A DNA stretch of 19,661 nucleotides from DATHGT01 sp035317605 (GTDB taxonomy: Bacteria > Methylomirabilota > Methylomirabilia > Rokubacteriales > CSP1-6). A program made the position numbers and the translations under genes. The notes under the pieces are model-generated. The model was not told where the DNA came from. It ran no database searches and saw nothing but the letters and a program-made list of their open reading frames with translations. Below are positions 7,454 through 13,846 of this stretch, piece by piece. The stretch spans positions 1-19,661 of the forward strand of contig DATHGT010000169.1 in NCBI GenBank assembly GCA_035317605.1, given 5' to 3'. Each line of letters begins with the position of its first letter. Within the stretch, counting starts at the first letter, position 1.

Positions 7454-8869
7454 ATGAACGTCGAAACGATCGTTCGCGGAGGTCGAGTCGTCACTCCGGC
7501 CGGCGTCGACGACACGCTGGCCATCGCGATCGGCGGCGGCAAGATCGTCGCCCTCGGCTCCGAAGCGGTGTTGCCCAGGGCCGACCGGGTCATCGACGCC
7601 TCGGGCAAGATCGTGTTTCCCGGCGCCATCGATTGCCACGTGCACCTCGGGGCCGAATACGACGACTGGCGCGGCGGGCCGATCGCCGCCGCCCACGCCG
7701 GGCTCACCACGCTCGTCGCCTTCGCGCTCGTCGACGACGCCAAGCAGGAAACGCTGCCCCAGGCGATCCACCGTCAGAGCGAGGAAATCGACTCTCAGTC
7801 CGTGCTCGACGTCGGCTGCCACTACATCCTGCAGAACGAGCCGTACATCATCGACGGCATCCCCGAGGCGATCACGCTCGGCGTCAGCTCGTTCAAGATG
7901 TTCATGACGTACAAGAAGCGGCCGAAGCGGATGTGCTCGGACGAGTTCATCGCCAAGGCCATGGAGCGGATCGCGGCCCATGGCGGGCTCTGCCAGCTCC
8001 ACTGCGAGAACGGCGACGTGCTCTGCTTCCTCGAAGACAAGTCCATCGCATCAGGCCACGTGCACCCGCGCGACTTTCCGCCGACGTGCCCGGACTGGAC
8101 GGAAGAAGAGGCGATCAACCGCGCGATCCACATCGGCCAGCTCACGGGTTGTCCCGTCTACGTCGTGCACCTGAGCACCCGGCTCGGCCTCGAGCGCATC
8201 AAGCAGGCGCAGGCCGCGGGGCACCGCGTGTGGACCGAGACCTGCCCGCAGTACCTGCTGCTGACGGACGCCGAGATGGAGAAGTGGGGACCGCTGGCCA
8301 AGATCGGCCCGCCCCTGCGCCCGGCCGGCGGCCCCGACCGCGACGCGCTGTGGAAGGGCCTCGAGGGCGGCTACATCGCCAACGTGGCCAGCGACCACTC
8401 GGCCCGCGCCAAGAAGTTCAAGGAGCCGGGCTGGAAGAACATCTTCGTCGACGACAAGGGCACCGTGATCCCGTTCGGCAGCCCGTCGCTGGAGACGCTG
8501 GTGCCGCTCGTCTACAGCGAGGGCGTGGTCAAGCGCGGCCTCCCGCTGACGTGGATGGCCCGCGTGCTCGCCGAGAATCCCGCGCGCACCTTCGGGTTCT
8601 ATCCGCAGAAGGGCGCGATCCGCGTGGGCTCCGACGCCGACCTGTTGATCTACGACCCCGATCACGAGGGAACGATCACGGTCGACGATCACCACGGGAT
8701 GGCCGGCTGGACGCTCTACGAGGGCTGGCAGCAGCGCGGCCGGCCGTGGATGACGCTGCTGCGCGGCGAAATCCTCCTGAACCAGGGACGGCTCGAGCAG
8801 AAGCCCGGGTATGGCGGGTTCCTGCGGCGCGGGACGCCCCAGCCGCCCGTGGCCGGACCCGTTCGCTAA
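7454..8869 (+). CDS. hydA: D-hydantoinase / dihydropyrimidinase
   Basis: This cyclic amidohydrolase opens 5-substituted hydantoins or dihydropyrimidines to N-carbamoyl products. The 471 residues show the complete binuclear metal site: His 62 and His 64 (DCHVHLG), Lys 148 (SSFKMFMTY, the carboxylated lysine), His 183 (QLHCEN), His 239 (VVHLS) and Asp 314 (ASDHS). These positions are close to those in characterised D-hydantoinases. A Tyr at 153 matches the substrate-contacting tyrosine. I chose ATG 7454 because GGAGG (7440-7444) is 9 bases upstream and the protein then starts in family style (VRGGRVVTPAG). In-frame ATGs at 7397 and 7433 are possible but less likely. Together with the carbamoylase it makes a two-step ring-opening pathway. 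Confidence 0.93.
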   Translation: MNVETIVRGGRVVTPAGVDDTLAIAIGGGKIVALGSEAVLPRADRVIDASGKIVFPGAIDCHVHLGAEYDDWRGGPIAAAHAGLTTLVAFALVDDAKQETLPQAIHRQSEEIDSQSVLDVGCHYILQNEPYIIDGIPEAITLGVSSFKMFMTYKKRPKRMCSDEFIAKAMERIAAHGGLCQLHCENGDVLCFLEDKSIASGHVHPRDFPPTCPDWTEEEAINRAIHIGQLTGCPVYVVHLSTRLGLERIKQAQAAGHRVWTETCPQYLLLTDAEMEKWGPLAKIGPPLRPAGGPDRDALWKGLEGGYIANVASDHSARAKKFKEPGWKNIFVDDKGTVIPFGSPSLETLVPLVYSEGVVKRGLPLTWMARVLAENPARTFGFYPQKGAIRVGSDADLLIYDPDHEGTITVDDHHGMAGWTLYEGWQQRGRPWMTLLRGEILLNQGRLEQKPGYGGFLRRGTPQPPVAGPVR

Positions 8870-8875
8870 ATGGAG

Positions 8876-9006
8876 CTCGGGGAATTGGTTGACCGTCTCA
8901 CGGCGGGGGTCGGCTGGCCTGGGTCCTCGAAAAGAGGAGCGAAGCTCCTCTTTTCTGCGAAATCGGCGCCGACCCCCGCCGTGAGACGGTCAACCAATTC
9001 CCCGAG
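8876..9006. repeat. Perfect 39-bp inverted repeat enclosing a second 12-bp hairpin
   Basis: The arms 8876-8914 and 8968-9006 are exact reverse complements over 39 bases. The 53-base interior holds another perfect hairpin, 8929-8940 paired with 8944-8955, with a GAA loop. The structure begins 7 bases after the hydantoinase stop. The last bases of its right arm form part of the GAGGA ribosome site (9004-9008) of the next gene, so the folded RNA would partly hide that site. The arm contains CGTCTCACG (8894-8902), the same core as in the 2601-2673 hairpin and again 12 bases from the inner arm end. No clear target-site duplication flanks it. Confidence 0.93.
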
Positions 9007-9015
9007 GATCATTGG

Positions 9016-10365
9016 ATGATGGATTACCTGGACCAGCTGGCGCAATTCGTGAGGACCACGAACTATGTGTCACTGCCCGCGCCGGTCATCGCCGCGGCGC
9101 GCCTGGTGCTGCTCGACACGCTGGGCGCGATGCTGGCCGGCAGTCGCCTGCCCGAGAACGCGAGGCTCGCCAGGCTGGTCGCCGAGCGTTCGGGACCGCG
9201 CACCGCTGTCCTGATCGGTCACGCCGGGCGCGCCGAGCCCATGCTGGCCGCGCTCTCCAACGCGACGGCCGGCGTCGCGCTCGAGGTCGACGAGGGCAAT
9301 CGCTGGGGCGGCGGCCATCCCGCGATCCACACGCTGCCCGGACTGCTCGCCGTCGCCGAGGAGATCGGCGCCGACGGCCCGCAGCTGCTCGCCGCGCTCG
9401 TCGCCGGCTACGACGTCTCGTCACGCATGGGCGGCGCGACGACGCCGCGCTTCAACGTCCACACCCACGGCACGTGGGGAACCATCGGCACCGCGGTGGC
9501 CGTGGCCAAGCTCTTCGATCTCGACGCGCCGGCCATCCGCCAGGTCATGAACCTCGCGGTGTCGATGAGCCCGGCGAATTCATGGGTGCCCTGCTTCGAG
9601 GGCGCCACGATCCGCAATCTCTTTCCCGGACGGTCGGGGCTGCAGGGCGTGCTCGCGGTGCATCTGCATCGCTGCGGGTTCACCGGTCCCGTGGACGCGC
9701 CCGCCGACGTGTACGGGGTGATCCTCGGCGAGCGCTTCGAGCCCGACGAGGCCGTCCGGCGACTGGGGGAGGAGTATCGGATCGCCACCAACTATTTCAA
9801 GCTCCACGCGTGCTGCCGCATCAATCACTACGCACTCGACGCGCTGGGACGCATCATGCGCGCCCATCGTTTCGACGCCGCCGACGTCGAGCAGGTGACG
9901 GTGACGTCGATTCCCTTCGGCGAGCGGATGGCCGAGCCCGCGCCGGCCACGATGCTGGCCGCCAAGTTCTCGATCCCCTACGCGGTGGCGGCCTCGCTGG
10001 TGCTCGGCCGCACCGACCTCGCGGCCTTCGAGGACGCGGCCGTGGCCGATCCGCGCCTTCACCGGATGGCCGCGCGCGTCGAGATCGGCTCCGATCCCGC
10101 GATGAACCCGCGCGGTCCCGCCGACTATCCGACCGCGGTGGTGACGGTGGCGCTCCGGGACGGTCGCACGCTGACCGACGCGACCACGGTGGTCCGCGGC
10201 GACTCCGCCGCCCCCGCCGACCTCGGGGAGATCATCGAGAAGTTCGAGACGCTGGCCGAGCCCATTCTCGGCGCCGCCCGCGCCCGCGCGGTAGTGGAAG
10301 CCGTCGACCGCATCGACGAGCTGAAGAACATCCGGGACCTGACGTCGTTGCTCAGCGCAGCCTGA
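9016..10365 (+). CDS. MmgE/PrpD family protein (divergent active site)
   Basis: The 449 residues have the overall MmgE/PrpD layout: an N-terminal helical domain with LVLLDTLGAMLAG (31-43), the glycine-rich HTHGTWGTIGTAVAVAKL region and a C-terminal lid. Family members include 2-methylcitrate dehydratase, cis-aconitate decarboxylase and epimerases. Compared with its paralogue at 13847, the DFDDTH..H motif is replaced by EVDEGNRWGGGH (90-101), keeping Asp 92 and His 101. The lysine of the KRLHPG motif is replaced by Arg 200 and its histidine by Phe 203. The reaction may therefore differ. The start is ATG 9016 (an ATG also at 9019), with GAGGA 7 bases upstream at the edge of the long palindrome. 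Its 3' end overlaps the convergent small gene by 14 bases. Confidence 0.88.
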   Translation: MMDYLDQLAQFVRTTNYVSLPAPVIAAARLVLLDTLGAMLAGSRLPENARLARLVAERSGPRTAVLIGHAGRAEPMLAALSNATAGVALEVDEGNRWGGGHPAIHTLPGLLAVAEEIGADGPQLLAALVAGYDVSSRMGGATTPRFNVHTHGTWGTIGTAVAVAKLFDLDAPAIRQVMNLAVSMSPANSWVPCFEGATIRNLFPGRSGLQGVLAVHLHRCGFTGPVDAPADVYGVILGERFEPDEAVRRLGEEYRIATNYFKLHACCRINHYALDALGRIMRAHRFDAADVEQVTVTSIPFGERMAEPAPATMLAAKFSIPYAVAASLVLGRTDLAAFEDAAVADPRLHRMAARVEIGSDPAMNPRGPADYPTAVVTVALRDGRTLTDATTVVRGDSAAPADLGEIIEKFETLAEPILGAARARAVVEAVDRIDELKNIRDLTSLLSAA

Positions 10366-10543
10366 CGCTGCGATGATACTGCCGGCCGCACCGCCGGCAC
10401 CGAATCCATCCGCGCCTGGCCCGCTTCACGAACGCCCCGCAGTGCGGGCACCGCTGAAAGCGCTGGCGGAACAGCAGATACAGCAGCAGCGCCACCACCG
10501 CCATGACGACGAGCCACATGTTGGAGGAGAGCGCGGGAATCAC
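10352..10543 (-). CDS. Small membrane protein with C-terminal zinc ribbon (unknown function)
   Basis: This 63-residue protein starts at GTG 10543. It has one hydrophobic helix (about 9-25), then a basic C-terminal domain with two CxxC knuckles, Cys 32/35 (RCPHCGAF) and Cys 49/52 (IRCRRCGR), spaced as a short zinc ribbon. The knuckles and Arg-rich tail suggest a membrane-tethered nucleic-acid- or protein-binding module, probably cytoplasmic by the positive-inside rule. No characterised homologue is recognised. The TM plus paired-knuckle design is hard to explain as a chance frame. The ribosome site is weak (GGGG 3 bases upstream). The gene converges on the MmgE/PrpD gene and overlaps its last 14 bases. 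Confidence 0.65.
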   Translation of the reverse strand: MIPALSSNMWLVVMAVVALLLYLLFRQRFQRCPHCGAFVKRARRGWIRCRRCGRQYHRSVRLR

Positions 10544-10593
10544 GGCCCCACATCATACGTCAGCCGCGGCCTTTACTTGCTGACCGGCCCGGG

Positions 10594-10622
10594 TTGACGC
10601 GCCCACCGGGGCTGTGTAGATT
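10594..10622 (+). promoter_or_regulatory. Promoter of the tRNA-Val gene
   Basis: TTGACG (10594-10599) and TAGATT (10617-10622) are separated by 17 bases, a good vegetative-sigma match. The expected transcription start near 10629 lies a few bases before the mature tRNA 5' end at 10633. This promoter indicates that TTGACG serves as a -35 box in this genome. Confidence 0.7.
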
Positions 10623-10632
10623 TCCTAGTCAC

Positions 10633-10708
10633 GGACGATTAGCTCAGTTGGCAGAGCGCTGGCCTCACATGCCAGAGGTCACTGGTTCAAGCCCAGTATC
10701 GTCCACCA
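10633..10708 (+). tRNA. tRNA-Val (anticodon CAC), CCA encoded
   Basis: The full cloverleaf is visible. The acceptor stem GGACGAT pairs with ATCGTCC (10698-10704). The D-stem GCTC pairs with GAGC, the anticodon stem CTGGC (10659-10663) with GCCAG (10671-10675), and the T-stem ACTGG with CCAGT around the loop TTCAAGC. The anticodon loop CTCACAT carries CAC at 10666-10668, reading valine codon GUG. The discriminator is A 10705, and CCA is encoded at 10706-10708. Confidence 0.97.
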
Positions 10709-10737
10709 TCACAATCAGTAGTTTAGCCGCTGTTTAT

Positions 10738-10824
10738 GCGGGGATTCGCACTCGGCGGGTCCCCGCGCAGCATCCCCACAAATCCCCGAAAGTCCCCCCG
10801 ACTTTGCCTGGAATAGGCCAAAGT
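10738..10824 (+). other. Two small hairpins downstream of the tRNA; possible transcript end
   Basis: GCGGGGA (10738-10744) pairs with TCCCCGC (10760-10766) around a 15-base loop. A second hairpin, 10801-10809 with 10815-10824, has one bulged C. Neither is followed by a T-run, so terminator function is only possible. The 10709-10923 gap contains many CCCC runs and otherwise no gene or repeat that I can support. Confidence 0.3.
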
Positions 10825-10884
10825 GGTGGGAGGGGTCCCTCACAACCGCCGCCGCCGCTTCGTGGACGATTTACAAAACATCGC

Positions 10885-10914
10885 TTGACGAACTCGATCG
10901 TTGTCGCGCACACT
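10885..10914 (+). promoter_or_regulatory. Promoter A, before the first DUF4124-like gene; predicted leaderless start
   Basis: TTGACG (10885-10890), an 18-base spacer and CACACT (10909-10914) within GCGCACACTC form a -35/-10 pair that is duplicated before the next paralogous gene. The predicted transcription start (about 10920-10923) is within a few bases of ATG 10924, and no ribosome site precedes that ATG. The transcript may thus be leaderless. Confidence 0.5.
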
Positions 10915-10923
10915 CCCGCCAGA

Positions 10924-11637
10924 ATGAGACGCGGCCGAATCACCCTGACTTTCACCTTGGCCATTGCCGCCGCCGTCGTGCTCACGCCCGCGGTCGCGAT
11001 GGCCGGCGGGCCCGTGGGCAGGCCGATGGCGGGCGGGGGCGCCGCGGGCGTTCGTGGCGGCGTCCAGCCCGGCGGCGTCCGTCATCAGGGGCCCAACGTT
11101 CGTCACGGCGGCAGCGGCGAAGCGATCATTCAAGCCATTCAGCCCGGAGCGCCTCGGAATTTCGTGTCGGTCCCGTCCGGCCGGAACGTGGTCACGCCCG
11201 GCGCGACGGTGGCGTCCTGGGTCTTCGCGTCGCCGGTCGTGTACGCAGTCCCTCCCGTGTACGACGCTCCTCCCGCGTACGACCCCGGTCCGCCCGTGTA
11301 CTATCCGCCGCCGGTGAGCTACACGGCGCCCGTGGAAAACGTCGTCGTGTACGCGCCTTCACCCGCGCCGCCGCCGATGCCGACCATCGTGGAGTTTTCG
11401 ACGGGCAGGTACGAGTTGCGCGGCGACGGGATCACGACCGCGTACGTCTGGGTCTGGATCCCAAATCCGCCGACGGCGCCGCCGTCGCTGGTGCCGATTC
11501 CCGAGGACCCGCCGCGCGCGAGTCTCCAGCCGCTCTACCGGTGGACCGACGAAGCCGGAGTCGCGCACTGGACGGATCGCCGAGACGCGGTTCCGGAACA
11601 GCACCGCGTGGAAGCGGAGCTTCCTCGGATTCCGTAG
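10924..11637 (+). CDS. Secreted proline/glycine-rich protein with C-terminal DUF4124-like motif (copy A)
   Basis: This 237-residue exported protein has a signal peptide MRRGRITLTF..AVAMA (cleavage near residue 27). A glycine-rich segment (28-75) follows, then a Pro/Tyr/Val-rich low-complexity stretch (about 105-150). The conserved block IVEFSTGRYELRGDGI leads into WVWIPNPPTAPP, and a C-terminal YRWTDEAGVAHWTDR motif (205-219) resembles the DUF4124 domain common in secreted proteobacterial proteins. It is a clear paralogue of the next gene. ATG 10924 is chosen because the signal peptide starts there. An in-frame TTG at 10885 lies in the promoter. The likely location is the periplasm or cell surface, and the function is unknown. 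Confidence 0.82.
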   Translation: MRRGRITLTFTLAIAAAVVLTPAVAMAGGPVGRPMAGGGAAGVRGGVQPGGVRHQGPNVRHGGSGEAIIQAIQPGAPRNFVSVPSGRNVVTPGATVASWVFASPVVYAVPPVYDAPPAYDPGPPVYYPPPVSYTAPVENVVVYAPSPAPPPMPTIVEFSTGRYELRGDGITTAYVWVWIPNPPTAPPSLVPIPEDPPRASLQPLYRWTDEAGVAHWTDRRDAVPEQHRVEAELPRIP

Positions 11638-11706
11638 TCCCGCCGTTTCGTCCCATCCTTCGATCGCGACCGATCCCTCATGCCGGGCCGAGCGCCCGAC
11701 GGCGCC

Positions 11707-11736
11707 TTGACGGCGTGGACTCCGCGGGCGCACACT
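11707..11736 (+). promoter_or_regulatory. Promoter B, before the second DUF4124-like gene
   Basis: TTGACG (11707-11712) and CACACT (11731-11736) are separated by 18 bases and embedded in GCGCACACTC, the same arrangement as promoter A. Here a ribosome site (GGGAAGGAG, 11755-11763) and a leader of about 25 bases precede ATG 11768. The spacer sequences differ, so conservation is concentrated in the promoter boxes. Confidence 0.5.
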
Positions 11737-11767
11737 CGGCCTGCATCCGAACGCGGGAAGGAGCGAC

Positions 11768-12469
11768 ATGACGCACGGCCGGATCGCTCTCACGCTGTCG
11801 CTGGTCATCGCCGCGGGGCTTGCGCTCGCGATGGCGGGCCGAGCTCACGGCAGACCGGGCGGAGGCGCTGTCGCCCAGAGCCGGCCGTCCGGCTTTCATC
11901 AGGGCGGTGGCTTCCATACCCGCCCGTCGGGGTTTCAGAGCGGCGGATTTCATCACCGGCCTCAGCACGCCGGACCGCCACACTTCGGACGACGGCCGTT
12001 CGTTCGGAACGTGGTCACGTTCGGCGCGTTCGCGGCACCCTTCGTCTACGCGCCGCCGCTCGCGTATGGGTCCGCCCTTCCTTACGACAGCGGCTACTAC
12101 GATCCCTCCGCCTACTCCGTGCCGCCGGTGAGCTACAGCCCGCCCGTGAGCTACGGTCCGGCCATGGGGGGCGCCGTCACGCTGGTGCCCTCGGCGCCCA
12201 CGTCGGCGCCGACGCCCTCCGTCGTCGAATTTCCGACGGGACGGTACGTGCTGCAGGGCGACGGGACGACGGTGCCGTATAGCTGGGTGTGGATCCCGAA
12301 TCCGCCGACGGCGCCACCGGCCGCGGCGCCTTCGAGCTCACGTGAGCCCTCGAGCGGTCGGCAGCTCTACCGCTGGACCGACGAGGCGGGCGTCGCGCAC
12401 TGGACCGACCGCTGGGACGCGGTCCCGCCGCCGTACCGTGCCGAGGCCCAGCAACCGCGACTCCGGTAG
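11768..12469 (+). CDS. Secreted His/Gly-rich protein with C-terminal DUF4124-like motif (copy B)
   Basis: This 233-residue paralogue of the previous gene has a signal peptide (MTHGRIALTLSLVIAAGLAL, cleavage near 23-28). An imperfect tandem repeat follows (RPSGFHQGGGFH then RPSGFQSGGFHH, residues 39-63), rich in histidine and glycine and possibly metal-binding. After it come a Tyr/Pro-rich stretch (about 93-130), the shared block VEFPTGRYVLQGDG plus WVWIPNPPTAPP, and the terminal YRWTDEAGVAHWTDRW motif (201-216). The N- and C-terminal ends are much more alike between the two copies than the middles, as expected for a duplication with a free-evolving linker. The start has a good AAGGAG 4 bases upstream. 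Function is unknown. Confidence 0.85.
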   Translation: MTHGRIALTLSLVIAAGLALAMAGRAHGRPGGGAVAQSRPSGFHQGGGFHTRPSGFQSGGFHHRPQHAGPPHFGRRPFVRNVVTFGAFAAPFVYAPPLAYGSALPYDSGYYDPSAYSVPPVSYSPPVSYGPAMGGAVTLVPSAPTSAPTPSVVEFPTGRYVLQGDGTTVPYSWVWIPNPPTAPPAAAPSSSREPSSGRQLYRWTDEAGVAHWTDRWDAVPPPYRAEAQQPRLR

Positions 12470-12506
12470 CCGCGCCGGCCGTTCACACCGTCCGAGGAGA
12501 ACGCCC

Positions 12507-12887
12507 ATGCATCTCGTCGTGAGATGGCTCATCAATGCGATCGCGCTGCTCGCCACCGCCTTCATCGTCCCGGGGATTCATCTGAGCGCCAGCGGCCGGC
12601 CCGGATACAACGAGTGGGTGACGCTGGCCATCGTGGCCGCGATCTTCGGCGTCATCAACGCGATCATCCGGCCGGTGGTGGTGCTGCTGACGCTGCCGCT
12701 GACCATCGTCACGCTGGGGCTCTTCATCTTCGTGGTGAACGCGCTGATGCTGATGCTGACGGGCCGGCTCGCCCACGCCTTCCACCTCGGCTTCCGCGTC
12801 GACGGCTTCGGCGCGGCCCTGCTCGGCGCGCTCGTGATCGCGGTGGTGAACTTCATCCTGGGACGGGTGTTCTCTCACGAGCTCTGA
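12507..12887 (+). CDS. Phage holin family 4-2-like small membrane protein
   Basis: The 126 residues hold four hydrophobic segments (about 5-23, 38-53, 56-84 and 102-118). They show the family hallmark NAIIRPVVVLLTLPLTIVTL followed by GLFIFVVNALMLML (51-84), typical of the Phage_holin_4_2 (PF04020) group. Despite the name, these proteins are widespread chromosomal membrane proteins of unknown role, and no lysis genes are near. The start ATG 12507 has a strong GAGGAGA (12494-12500) 6 bases upstream. The frame extends upstream only through the previous gene. It lies 37 bases after the DUF4124-like copy B on the same strand. Confidence 0.9.
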   Translation: MHLVVRWLINAIALLATAFIVPGIHLSASGRPGYNEWVTLAIVAAIFGVINAIIRPVVVLLTLPLTIVTLGLFIFVVNALMLMLTGRLAHAFHLGFRVDGFGAALLGALVIAVVNFILGRVFSHEL

Positions 12888-12928
12888 TTTTCAAGGACCA
12901 CCTCGGCTCGGCTAGGCCCCCCAATACG

Positions 12929-12965
12929 CCAGTGCTACACTGGCCGCGACAGTTTCACACTGTGA
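12929..12965 (+). promoter_or_regulatory. Extended -10 promoter with two palindromes before the NYN operon
   Basis: TGCTACACT (12933-12941) is an extended -10 element, and no -35 box is seen at the proper distance. It lies inside the palindrome CCAGTG-CTA-CACTGG (12929-12943). A second palindrome, TCACA-C-TGTGA (12955-12965), sits just after the predicted transcription start (about 12948). Both could be operator half-site pairs. A TGGAGGT ribosome site follows at 12973-12979. Confidence 0.45.
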
Positions 12966-12984
12966 CATTGCCTGGAGGTCGCGC

Positions 12985-13845
12985 ATGAATGTGAAGATTT
13001 TCTTTGACGGGCAGAACTTCTACCGCTCCCTCCTCCGCTATGACGAATCGCTCCGCGTCGACTACGATCGCCTCGCCGTCTGGATCACCGCGGCCGTGGG
13101 CGGACCGGGCGGCGTGTTCTGCGGCGCGTACTACTACGTCGGCATTTCATCGGACGCGCCCCCGCTGGTCGAGGGATTTCTCAAGGGACTCGAGCTGCGG
13201 CCCGGCTACTTCGTGCGGCGCGAGCCGCGCGTGCGCCGGAGCAGCCGCTGTCCGTCGTGCGGACTGGACTACGAGTACACCACCGAGAAGCGCGTGGACA
13301 CGCGGCTGGTCGCCGAGCTGATCCAGTACGCGGCCAACGGCGCCTTCGACGCGGCCGTGCTGGTCTCGGGCGACGACGACTTCGTCCCCGCGGTGGAAGC
13401 GGTGAACGCCCTCGGCAAGCGCGTATGGGTCGCCACGTGGTCGGCCGAGGAGCTGTCGAGCGATCTGCGCGTGCGCTGCTTCGGCCAGATCCGTCTGAGC
13501 GAGGGACTCGGCGCGTTTCGGGTCGAGCGTCCGCGCATCGCCGAGCGCGAGCGCGTGGGCACGGGCCCCCACGTGGACGGGCGGGTGCCGTTCCGCCCGG
13601 TACGCTTGCCGCAGGAGCAGGCGCTGGAGCGCGCGCTCGCCGAGCTGCAGCGGGCGCAGACGCGCCTGCCTCACGTGAGCCGCGGCTACTTCGTCACCCG
13701 CTGGCGCTCGCACCAGCTGCCGCCGGCCGGGCAGGAGCGCGAGGCGCTCGTGCAGCAGCTCATCGAGGGCGGCTTCGCCGAGGAGTTCGAGCTGAGCGAC
13801 GCCGAAGGCCGGGTCATCCGCGCCATCAGGATCGTGGGGGCGTGA
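12985..13845 (+). CDS. NYN-domain (PIN-like, LabA/DUF88) predicted ribonuclease with C-terminal extension
   Basis: The protein has 286 residues. An N-terminal NYN nuclease domain carries the acidic metal site: Asp 8 in FFDGQNF, Asp 105 in EKRVDT, and Asp 130-132 in LVSGDDDFVPAVE. A CPSC knuckle (Cys 89/92) sits just before EKRVDT. After an Arg-rich linker (180-210), residues 212-284 form a mixed helical/strand region (LERALAEL through RVIRAIRIV) that may be a winged-helix RNA-binding domain; this is inferred from composition and pattern only. The family is predicted to cut RNA. GGAGG lies 6 bases before ATG 12985. The MmgE/PrpD gene starts 1 base after its stop, so this gene heads a catabolic operon, an unusual place for a nuclease. 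Confidence 0.88.
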   Translation: MNVKIFFDGQNFYRSLLRYDESLRVDYDRLAVWITAAVGGPGGVFCGAYYYVGISSDAPPLVEGFLKGLELRPGYFVRREPRVRRSSRCPSCGLDYEYTTEKRVDTRLVAELIQYAANGAFDAAVLVSGDDDFVPAVEAVNALGKRVWVATWSAEELSSDLRVRCFGQIRLSEGLGAFRVERPRIAERERVGTGPHVDGRVPFRPVRLPQEQALERALAELQRAQTRLPHVSRGYFVTRWRSHQLPPAGQEREALVQQLIEGGFAEEFELSDAEGRVIRAIRIVGA

Positions 13846-13846
13846 C

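Noticed and set aside
8876..9006. Insertion sequence or MITE with target-site duplication
   Set aside because: The palindrome is perfect, but its flanks show no convincing direct repeat and no transposase is present. It is listed as an inverted repeat only.
10709..10923. Possible integration scar or attachment site after the tRNA
   Set aside because: No second copy of the tRNA 3' end was found in the window and no integrase gene is present. Only C-rich sequence and small hairpins are seen.
12507..12887. Prophage remnant suggested by the holin-type protein
   Set aside because: No endolysin, structural or integrase genes are nearby, and this holin family is common as an ordinary chromosomal membrane protein.
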